Shown in pieces: positions 1 through 5,171 of a DNA stretch of 7,204 nt. This DNA is from Patescibacteria group bacterium (GTDB lineage Bacteria > Patescibacteriota > Patescibacteriia > UBA2591 > UBA6264): positions 1 to 7,204 of the forward strand of contig JACZVN010000019.1 in NCBI GenBank assembly GCA_022572625.1. Reading direction: 5' to 3'. Both the position numbers and the translations under genes were made by a program. The notes below the pieces were generated by a model. It saw only the letters and a list, made by a program, of their open reading frames with translations. It was not told the origin of the DNA and ran no database searches. Every line of letters starts with the position of its first letter. Position 1 is the first letter of the stretch.

Positions 1-1268
1 TCTTCAATAATCGGGATTACTAAAGACATATCAACACCCCGCGCTTCAAGTTTTTCAACTCGTGATCCAATTCTGCCAAGAATGTGCTCAAAACGAGCCA
101 TGGCGGAGCGATAACGATTGAGTATTTTTATTCCTCGGCCATGGGCAATAGCAATATGCGCAGTTTTTCCATGATCCACATGACCTATTACTGTTCTCAC
201 ATTCTCTCGAAAGTTCTCGCGAAGTTCTTTTGCGTTGTCCCGAGTATTTTGGCGCAGAGTTTGAATATTCTCTCGAAAGATCTGGCGACTGATTCGAAGT
301 TCGCCTATCAGCTTTTCGCGTTCTTCCGGCGCGATGGATTTCATATCCCGTATAGCGCTTTTCGCTGCATCATGAAATATCACTCTATCTTCCTCAATTA
401 AAGATGGGCTGCTGACAAACCCTCTCTTAAGTACAATATTTGAGTATGTAGTTCTTCCCGGCTTCTTACGAACAACCATGTCATCACCCTGTTTAAATTC
501 AATTACTTCGGTTTCACTATCCATCCCAGATATCGATTTAAAACCAGCTTGTACATTATCCATCTCAGCTCTAAAACTTTCCTCTACGCTTTTAGTGTCA
601 TTTTCTTCAAAGGTGTCGTCGTCTACACGAGGAGTAGAAACTTCCGACTCTTTACCATCCGGAACACATATACCCTTTACACAAATCGTTCCTACGGAGC
701 AGGATCCAGTATTTGGACACCAACTAGAAGTTGATTCTGAGGTATCTCCCTTAATTGTATCTCCCTCTACTGTGGATAGTGTAGTGTCTGCTGTGTCGGA
801 ATCAGGAGTAGAAATTGCCTGCAGGCCTTCTTCATTATTAATCGCAATTCCAAGTTTATCAAATTCTATAAGTATAGCTTGAACCTCTTCTTTATTTATC
901 CCGATTGCCATCAGAAATGACTTAAGTTCAGCTTCATAAATCCCGCTACCCTCAAGCGCATCGGTAACTTCGTTTATTTTCGCGCCACCAACGCCATAGC
1001 TAATAAGAGTATTACCAATCTCCATTCTTAATTCCCCAATTGATTTGCTTGATAGCGAATAATCGTATTTTCTAATTGAAAGTTCTCCTCCGGGGATCTG
1101 TTCAATGGTTATATCCAGACCAGGTAGCGGATCGCCGGCGCGTACCATGGTTGCTGTAAACATCATTATTCCTATAAGCAATATTATAATTATTTTCCAA
1201 TGCAATCCGTCTTTTAAAAACCTTAACCTTTTTCTAATTAAATTTTTTATTTTTATAATCTGTTTCAT
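1..1268 (-). CDS. Exported multidomain protein with tail-tube-like segment (partial, C-terminus off window)
   Basis: This frame is open from ATG at 1268 to the window edge (422 codons) with no stop; the C-terminus is missing. Residues 1-44 look like a signal peptide: a long basic n-region, a hydrophobic core (26-42) and a VRA|GD cleavage site. A mostly helical stretch follows (about 70-150), then an acidic Ser/Thr linker (153-230) holding four Cys (184, 190, 196, 201). Residues 232-293 resemble the first half of contractile phage tail-tube proteins (gp19/TIGR02241 type): SGMDSETEVIEF, then RKKPGRTTYSNIVLKRG. Residues 300-422 are charged and helical, with three 11-residue repeats (330-362) and a terminal helix with RFEHILGRI. 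The family assignment is my recognition of the motif pattern; no search was run. No Shine-Dalgarno sits at normal spacing, but a promoter lies upstream. It probably acts at or outside the membrane; its function is unknown. Confidence 0.85.
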   Translation of the reverse strand, partial: MKQIIKIKNLIRKRLRFLKDGLHWKIIIILLIGIMMFTATMVRAGDPLPGLDITIEQIPGGELSIRKYDYSLSSKSIGELRMEIGNTLISYGVGGAKINEVTDALEGSGIYEAELKSFLMAIGINKEEVQAILIEFDKLGIAINNEEGLQAISTPDSDTADTTLSTVEGDTIKGDTSESTSSWCPNTGSCSVGTICVKGICVPDGKESEVSTPRVDDDTFEENDTKSVEESFRAEMDNVQAGFKSISGMDSETEVIEFKQGDDMVVRKKPGRTTYSNIVLKRGFVSSPSLIEEDRVIFHDAAKSAIRDMKSIAPEEREKLIGELRISRQIFRENIQTLRQNTRDNAKELRENFRENVRTVIGHVDHGKTAHIAIAHGRGIKILNRYRSAMARFEHILGRIGSRVEKLEARGVDMSLVIPIIE

Positions 1269-1279
1269 ATTTTTATTTA

Positions 1280-1308
1280 TTTACCCTTGTGCGTAAAAAC
1301 GGGGTAAA
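1280..1308 (-). promoter_or_regulatory. Leader hairpin upstream of the exported-protein gene
   Basis: A perfect 7-bp inverted repeat, TTTACCC/GGGTAAA, closes a 15-nt loop that holds a nested 3-bp stem (CGT/ACG around AAAA). It lies 11 nt before the ATG at 1268. The minus-strand AAGGG, the only Shine-Dalgarno-like stretch nearby, overlaps the downstream arm, so folding could affect translation. The structure is seen; its role is inferred. Confidence 0.4.
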
Positions 1309-1345
1309 AAAATTCTTTTAAAGTATATTAATTATTGTATAGTAT

Positions 1346-1366
1346 CTATTCTTTTAAAGAGAATAG
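1346..1366 (-). promoter_or_regulatory. Candidate operator: inverted repeat over the -10
   Basis: CTATTCT and AGAATAG form a perfect 7-bp inverted repeat around a 7-nt spacer. One arm contains the proposed -10 hexamer, where a repressor would block transcription. It is AT-rich, so a chance origin is possible. Confidence 0.35.
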
Positions 1367-1388
1367 CACATTAACGCATTTATGGCAA
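1360..1388 (-). promoter_or_regulatory. Sigma70-type promoter of the exported-protein gene
   Basis: On the minus strand TTGCCA (1383-1388) is followed after 17 nt by TATTCT (1360-1365), with a TG one base upstream of the -10 (extended -10). Transcription would start near 1353 and leave a leader of about 85 nt before the ATG at 1268. Confidence 0.6.
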
Positions 1389-1402
1389 GTATATTTTATT
1401 AT

Positions 1403-1423
1403 AAAAAATGAGAAGTTATCTCA
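1403..1423 (-). terminator. Weak possible terminator behind the flavoprotein gene
   Basis: On the minus strand TGAGA, a 5-nt loop and TCTCA are followed directly by six T. The stem is only 5 bp. It lies about 70 nt after the flavoprotein stop codon and upstream of the next promoter, which is the expected place. Confidence 0.35.
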
Positions 1424-1494
1424 CCCTTTGGTCAAAACTCTTTAAATAGAATAATATTCAAATTTGGTTATGAAAGATAAGTGATAATTTTTTA

Positions 1495-2745
1495 TTATCC
1501 TTTTTCTCCGGCCAAATACCCAGTACTCCATGCAACTTGTAAATTATATCCGCCAGTCGGCCCATCAATATCTAAAATTTCTCCAGCTAAATATAGATTA
1601 TCTATTATTTTTGACCTCATTGTTCTTGGGTCAACTTCTTTTAAATCTACCCCGCCTGAAGTTATCACCGCTTTTTCAAAACCGACTAGCCCTTTAATGC
1701 TAAGTTCAAATTCTTTTAAAAGCTTAATTATTTTCTTTCTTTCAATTCTTGTTACTTCATTTACCTTTTTATTTTTTTTAATTCCAGATAATTCAATAAT
1801 AACGGGAATAAGTTTTTTAGGCAGCAATTTATTTAAACTGTTTTTAAGTTGTTTATTTTTCTGCTCGGCAAAATTTTTTAAAATTCTTTTATCTAGGGTT
1901 GGATAATCAAATTTAGGTTTAAAATCTATTTTTAATTTTAAATCTTTTATTTTATCTTCGCTTATTTGCTTGCTTAAATTTAATATTAGCGGTCCGCTTA
2001 AACCATTGCTGGTAAAAATGGCTTCACCAAAACAAGAAGCAATTTTACGTTTTTCCCATAAACTTATTTCCACGTTTTTCAAACTCAAACCTTCAAGTTG
2101 TTTAACTATTTTTTCTTTAACAATAATGGGGGTCAAAGCTGGTTTTAATGCTATCACCCTATGCCCTATTTTTTTAAGCCACTTATATCCATCACCGGTA
2201 GAACCGGTTTTGGGATAAGATTTTCCTCCAGTGGCAAATACAAAATTATCAGCTACTATTTCTTTCCCATTTTTTAAAATAATTTTCTCTATTTTTTTAT
2301 TATTACTGTTTCCAGTGCTGATAACTATTTTTTCAACCAAACTATTGAATCTGACTTCCACCTTATTATCTTTTAAATATTTTTTTAAACAACTTAAAAC
2401 GTCATTAGCATTATCGGAAACAGGAAAAACCCTCCCATTTATTTCTACTTTTGTTTTAATTCCACGACTGACAAAAAAATCAATCACATCTTTATTAGAA
2501 AATTTATTTAAAGCAGCATATAAAAATTTTCCATTTGGCCCGTAAATATTTATTATTTTTTTCAAATCTTCTTCGGCGTTTGTAATATTACATCTTCCTC
2601 TTCCGCTAATTAAAAGTTTTATTCCTAGATGTTCATTTTTTTCAAGTAAAATAACACGGGAGCCAATTTCTCCCGCATGTCCGGCCGCCATCATTCCAGC
2701 TGGCCCACCGCCAATTACTGCTAAGTTATATTGATGCTTTTCCAT
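1495..2745 (-). CDS. BaiN/HI0933-family NAD(P)/FAD-dependent oxidoreductase
   Basis: A 416-residue flavoprotein of the HI0933-like family (PF03486; COG2081), which is about 400 residues long, so it appears complete. The FAD-binding Rossmann motif is VIGGGPAG (residues 10-17), with the ribose-binding acidic residue E35. Family signatures follow in order: GIKLLISGRGRCNITN (41-56), GRVFPVSDNA (104-113), ATGGKSYPKTGSTGDG (171-186) and the C-terminal AGEILDIDGPTGGYNLQ (387-403), the second FAD contact. It should be a cytosolic FAD enzyme; the substrate is not known for most members. ATG 2745 is preferred over an in-frame TTG at 2799, because the TTG start would overlap the HIT gene and add 18 residues before the Rossmann strand. 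The gap from the HIT stop is 32 bp, so the two are probably co-transcribed. No clear Shine-Dalgarno is present. Confidence 0.93.
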   Translation of the reverse strand: MEKHQYNLAVIGGGPAGMMAAGHAGEIGSRVILLEKNEHLGIKLLISGRGRCNITNAEEDLKKIINIYGPNGKFLYAALNKFSNKDVIDFFVSRGIKTKVEINGRVFPVSDNANDVLSCLKKYLKDNKVEVRFNSLVEKIVISTGNSNNKKIEKIILKNGKEIVADNFVFATGGKSYPKTGSTGDGYKWLKKIGHRVIALKPALTPIIVKEKIVKQLEGLSLKNVEISLWEKRKIASCFGEAIFTSNGLSGPLILNLSKQISEDKIKDLKLKIDFKPKFDYPTLDKRILKNFAEQKNKQLKNSLNKLLPKKLIPVIIELSGIKKNKKVNEVTRIERKKIIKLLKEFELSIKGLVGFEKAVITSGGVDLKEVDPRTMRSKIIDNLYLAGEILDIDGPTGGYNLQVAWSTGYLAGEKG

Positions 2746-2777
2746 AAATTCAATCTTTTCTGTTTGTAAGTAATAAA

Positions 2778-3152
2778 TTAAATTTTTATAATCAAACAAT
2801 CTCTAATTTTATCATCCAATGAAAAATCAGTTATCTTACCAGTTTTATGCATAAAATTTTCATATCCCTCCACATCATAACGCGGCACTAAATGCCAATG
2901 AACCTGTTTTGCCTCATCCATATACACAAGGTATACTTTTTCAACTTTTAATGCTTTCATCATCGCATTTCTAACTTCATTTACCCGATCCATTAAATAC
3001 TTATAATCTTTTCTGGATAACAAATGCAAATCTGAAACTTTCTTTTTCCAAACAATAACCGTATGCCCTTTAACCATTGGTTTATTGGCTAAGCAAGCGT
3101 ACAGTTTTTTATCTTCGTAAATTATGGCGTTTTTGTATGGCTTTGGAAGCAT
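2778..3152 (-). CDS. HIT family nucleotide-binding protein (QxHxH variant)
   Basis: A 124-residue histidine-triad protein, close to the usual family length. The N-terminal half has the typical GHTVIVWKKKVSDLHLLS strand-loop-helix (29-46). The active-site motif is QVHWHLVPR (83-91). In HIT hydrolases and transferases the pattern is HxHxH; here the first position is Gln, while the middle His (H85, the nucleophile that takes the nucleotidyl group) and the third (H87) are kept. Activity on a nucleotide phosphoramidate or dinucleotide is therefore plausible, but the substrate cannot be read from sequence. It lies just upstream of the flavoprotein gene (32-bp gap). No Shine-Dalgarno precedes the ATG, and two perfect hairpins lie just upstream. 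Confidence 0.88.
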   Translation of the reverse strand: MLPKPYKNAIIYEDKKLYACLANKPMVKGHTVIVWKKKVSDLHLLSRKDYKYLMDRVNEVRNAMMKALKVEKVYLVYMDEAKQVHWHLVPRYDVEGYENFMHKTGKITDFSLDDKIRDCLIIKI

Positions 3153-3171
3153 AATAATTTAATCTATTTTT

Positions 3172-3203
3172 TCTAATCTAATCTCCCATGTTATTAGATT
3201 AGA
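3172..3203. repeat. Perfect 11-bp hairpin, distal member of a tandem pair
   Basis: TCTAATCTAAT and ATTAGATTAGA are exact reverse complements around a 10-nt loop. It starts 19 bp upstream of the HIT start codon. Neither strand has a T-run after it, so it is not a standard intrinsic terminator. It may be a leader structure for the HIT operon or a protein-binding site. Confidence 0.7.
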
Positions 3204-3209
3204 GCAAAT

Positions 3210-3242
3210 ACTCATAATTATTTCTGATAACTAATTATGAGT
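3210..3242. repeat. Perfect 11-bp hairpin, proximal member of a tandem pair
   Basis: ACTCATAATTA and TAATTATGAGT are exact reverse complements around an 11-nt loop. It is separated from the neighbouring hairpin by only 6 bp and has nearly the same geometry but a different sequence. It begins 83 bp after the stop codon of the small membrane protein gene. Confidence 0.7.
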
Positions 3243-3325
3243 GGAATGAGGTTCAAATTTATTTAAGAGGGTATAATGGATTTTAATTTGTGAAAAAACG
3301 GTAAATTTTCTGTTCCCATAGAATA

Positions 3326-3523
3326 TTAAAAACCATATAATGAAGTCATATTGCCAATAAACCACGGACCGATAAAAGCCAATCCAATTAATGGCAAAAC
3401 AATAACTACAACACTAATAATAAGCATCCAGAGAAAATACTTTCTAGTCTTTTCAACAGATGTATAAATTTTTTCAAGCGTCATGGCATTGTCTTCAACT
3501 TTTTTTAAAATTTCTTGTTCCAT
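3326..3523 (-). CDS. Small membrane protein with N-terminal coiled coil
   Basis: A complete 65-residue protein. Residues 1-28 form an amphipathic, charged helix (EILKKVEDNAMTLEKIYTSV) ending in EKTRKYF. Residues 30-52 are one strongly hydrophobic segment (WMLIISVVVIVLPLIGLAF), followed by GPWFIGNM. The charge pattern suggests the helical N-terminus is cytoplasmic. Small proteins of this layout, including a VEKTRKYFLW-like junction, are in my recollection frequent in Patescibacteria; their role is unknown. It sits 54 bp after the methyltransferase-like gene and could share its transcript or use the weak -10 in the gap. It lacks a Shine-Dalgarno at normal spacing. The hydrophobic segment and clean boundaries make it a real gene rather than a chance frame. 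Confidence 0.8.
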   Translation of the reverse strand: MEQEILKKVEDNAMTLEKIYTSVEKTRKYFLWMLIISVVVIVLPLIGLAFIGPWFIGNMTSLYGF

Positions 3524-3553
3524 ATATTTTGATTATTAATGAGATTCATCCTT

Positions 3554-3559
3554 ATTATA
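3554..3559 (-). promoter_or_regulatory. Possible -10 element for the small membrane protein gene
   Basis: A perfect TATAAT lies on the minus strand 30 nt before the ATG at 3523. The -35 at 17-nt spacing (GCTAAA) is poor, so this may be chance in AT-rich DNA. Confidence 0.25.
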
Positions 3560-3577
3560 TATCAATTTTTAAAAAAT

Positions 3578-4300
3578 TTAGCTGTTTTGATTCTTAAGTA
3601 TATCATTTTTTTGCTTATTCAACTTTTTTTTGAAAACAGCAAAATATTGTTTAATAACACTTTGTTGAGATGATGGAATATTATCTAACCTTTTCTCCAA
3701 TTCCTTTTCAGAGGTTATTATGCTCCCTGGAGCGTCCCTTAAAATCATCAGTGTATTGTCTGGGTTATTAAATTGTGAAGGGAGTGGCTGCTTATCAAAT
3801 TTCTTTTGGACTGCGACGAGAAACTCCTCTAATGCTTTTTGTTGCCAGTTGCCATTATCTAGAATTAAAATCTTATTGTCTTCTAAAACTCTGTGAAATT
3901 CGTCCAAGGCCTGCCTTGTTACAACCTCAGGTGTATCGTGAATAACTATGGCATCAAAACTTTTATCCTTGAAGGGGGAGTTTAAAAAATCGCCCTCTAT
4001 TTTATTTCCAGGTCCTAAACGAGAAAAATAACCACCAACTTCTTTATTCTCCTCTAATGAGAGATGAATTACTTTATCTTCTCCTAAAACTTCTTTTGGT
4101 ATTTTGTCTATCCCTGAACCAGGATAGTAAACTTTTATGGGAGAATAGGTATTTTTAATCCATTGTAAAAAATTTTTACGATTTTGCTCATATTCTTTCA
4201 TTCGCTCATGCCAAATTGGCATGCCCTTGTATATTTTTTCTGTGATTTCTTTTCCTTCCATAGCTTTTGGTAATTTTTTAGGAAGATTTTCAGGATTCAT
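3578..4300 (-). CDS. Class I SAM-dependent methyltransferase-like protein
   Basis: A 240-residue protein with a Rossmann-like methyltransferase core. After a basic helical N-terminus (1-52) comes motif I, VYYPGSGIDKIP (57-68), a divergent form of the usual (D/E)xGxGxG glycine loop. HLSLEENKEVGGYF (79-92) sits where the acidic residue for the SAM ribose is expected. GDFLNSPF (103-110) and KSFDAIVIHDTPE (113-125) match motifs II-III/IV, and FHRVLEDNKILILD (135-148) matches the strand-helix where related enzymes have a 'GG' turn. The C-terminal about 40 residues are Lys/Gln-rich and helical. Methyl transfer is inferred from the fold; the substrate is unknown, and the altered glycine loop leaves open a non-catalytic role. 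No signal peptide or membrane segment is seen. There is no Shine-Dalgarno before the ATG; a possible promoter is 40-70 bp upstream. Confidence 0.75.
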   Translation of the reverse strand: MNPENLPKKLPKAMEGKEITEKIYKGMPIWHERMKEYEQNRKNFLQWIKNTYSPIKVYYPGSGIDKIPKEVLGEDKVIHLSLEENKEVGGYFSRLGPGNKIEGDFLNSPFKDKSFDAIVIHDTPEVVTRQALDEFHRVLEDNKILILDNGNWQQKALEEFLVAVQKKFDKQPLPSQFNNPDNTLMILRDAPGSIITSEKELEKRLDNIPSSQQSVIKQYFAVFKKKLNKQKNDILKNQNS

Positions 4301-4342
4301 ATTTTTTAAATTGATTATCAGTTAGTTTTTCTAACTTTTCTT

Positions 4343-4370
4343 AGCTTAGTTGATTGAAAGTTTTTGTCAA
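4343..4370 (-). promoter_or_regulatory. Possible promoter of the methyltransferase-like gene
   Basis: A consensus TTGACA (4365-4370) is followed after 16 nt by TAAGCT (4343-4348), a weak -10. The short leader would begin with a 6-bp hairpin, AGTTAG/CTAACT around five A on the minus strand (4320-4336). Confidence 0.4.
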
Positions 4371-4391
4371 TCGCCTATTAAAAATAAGGTT

Positions 4392-4429
4392 TAGGGGTAC
4401 ACTCCCTAGGTTGAACAACATTTGAACCT
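4392..4429. repeat. Two abutting small hairpins in the intergenic region
   Basis: TAGGG/CCCTA (4392-4408, 7-nt loop) directly abuts AGGTTGAA/TTGAACCT (4408-4429, one mismatch, 6-nt loop). They lie between the terminator of the 173-aa gene and the promoter of the methyltransferase-like gene. No T-run follows. The rest of the 225-bp gap holds nothing else I can identify. Confidence 0.4.
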
Positions 4430-4482
4430 GTTTAGTAAAACCGAGGAAATAATTCATTTTCATAATCGCTGATTTACAAGGA

Positions 4483-4515
4483 TAAAAATAAAAGCTCTAA
4501 TACAAATTAGAGCTT
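4483..4515 (-). terminator. Rho-independent terminator of the 173-aa gene
   Basis: On the minus strand AAGCTCTAAT and ATTAGAGCTT pair perfectly (10 bp) around a TTGT tetraloop and run into TTATTTTTA. It begins 10 bp after the stop codon at 4526. Confidence 0.85.
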
Positions 4516-4525
4516 AATTTAAAAT

Positions 4526-5047
4526 TTAATTGTTAATAATCGTAAATCCTTCTTTACTAAGGGCCTTAAAAAGATCGGTAAATGAACCATCAAAGAAAAA
4601 CCAGTCTGAACTAATTTTATCTGCTTCAGAAAAAGTAAGGTGTTCCCTGACTTTTTTAGGATCAATCTTTTGAACAACTTTATTATTCGGAATACTATTA
4701 TCGATTTTATACCACACCCAGGTATTAGGATCTCCGGGCTTTCCTCCACCTGATTCATCACAAAAATAGGTCGCTTTCCTGTTCCATATGCTGGCATAAT
4801 TCATTGCTCCATGACACATGGGTATGGCGTGAATGTCACGCATCATTCTGGCAATCCTGTCCACCTTAAGATTTGCTCTGATATAGACAATGCAGGCTTT
4901 TTCCGGATCAAGAAATAGTTCTGAAAATGATCTATCTACTGGCTCTGGTGCTTCATTAATACGCCCATCATGATAAGAACTAAATTCATGAAATCGATAC
5001 AACTTCTTGGTCGGCTTTGGAAGTGGTTTTACTTGTCTTTCTTTCAA
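4526..5047 (-). CDS. Conserved-looking hypothetical protein, 173 aa, TTG start
   Basis: I do not recognise this protein. It is soluble-looking, with no signal peptide or membrane segment. The N-terminus is basic and Pro-rich (KPLPKPTKKL, 7-16). A hydrophobic strand ACIVYIRANL (51-60) and a helix with RMMRDIH (67-73) are followed by a central segment with Cys 78, His 79 and Cys 96 and a Gly/Asp turn (DESGGGKPGDPN, 97-108), then WVWYKI. The C-terminus is WFFFDGSFTDLFKALSKEGF (149-168). Cys 52, 78 and 96 with His 73 and 79 could bind metal, but no known pattern is matched. The TTG at 5047 is chosen because GGGAGG lies 8 nt upstream and no Met occurs before residue 68. It is a single-gene unit with its own promoter and terminator. 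Confidence 0.8.
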   Translation of the reverse strand: MKERQVKPLPKPTKKLYRFHEFSSYHDGRINEAPEPVDRSFSELFLDPEKACIVYIRANLKVDRIARMMRDIHAIPMCHGAMNYASIWNRKATYFCDESGGGKPGDPNTWVWYKIDNSIPNNKVVQKIDPKKVREHLTFSEADKISSDWFFFDGSFTDLFKALSKEGFTIINN

Positions 5048-5055
5048 AATTAAAT

Positions 5056-5061
5056 CCTCCC
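5056..5061 (-). promoter_or_regulatory. Shine-Dalgarno deciding the TTG start
   Basis: On the minus strand GGGAGG ends 8 nt before TTG at 5047. This fixes the non-ATG start of the 173-aa protein and contrasts with the Shine-Dalgarno-less genes to its left. Confidence 0.85.
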
Positions 5062-5091
5062 TTTTTTAATTTTTATTAAGAACTATTTCTC

Positions 5092-5119
5092 AGCATAACC
5101 CCTCCTCCTGTTTTGTCAA
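5092..5119 (-). promoter_or_regulatory. Promoter of the 173-aa gene
   Basis: Consensus TTGACA (5114-5119) is followed after 16 nt by TATGCT (5092-5097). The leader would be about 38 nt. The -35 begins only a few bases after the hairpin behind the upstream lipoprotein gene. Confidence 0.65.
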
Positions 5120-5122
5120 TAT

Positions 5123-5153
5123 TTAACGCCCCACTTAAAAATTGGGGCGTTAA
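5123..5153 (-). terminator. Strong hairpin behind the lipoprotein gene
   Basis: TTAACGCCCCA and TGGGGCGTTAA pair perfectly (11 bp) around a 9-nt loop, 18 bp after the stop at 5172. The minus-strand tail (ATATT) is only partly T-rich and runs into the next promoter; the plus-strand tail (TATTTTC) is similar. Termination is likely but the tail is weak. Confidence 0.65.
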
Positions 5154-5171
5154 TATTTTCTAAAAACAGAA

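Noticed and set aside
84..1296. Plus-strand open frames of 61-134 codons across the left end
   Set aside because: They are antisense to the 422-codon minus-strand frame, which has a signal peptide, ordered domains and a promoter. The plus frames show Ser/Leu-rich, low-information translations typical of shadows.
2746..2799. Upstream TTG start for the flavoprotein
   Set aside because: It would overlap the end of the HIT gene and add 18 residues before the Rossmann strand. It has no Shine-Dalgarno, and ATG 2745 fits the family start better.
3272..3277. Plus-strand TATAAT as a promoter
   Set aside because: No -35 at acceptable spacing and no plus-strand gene downstream; AT-rich DNA produces such matches by chance.
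4519..4797. 92-codon minus-strand frame overlapping the 173-aa gene
   Set aside because: It is a shadow in another frame of the 173-aa gene, which has the promoter, Shine-Dalgarno and terminator.
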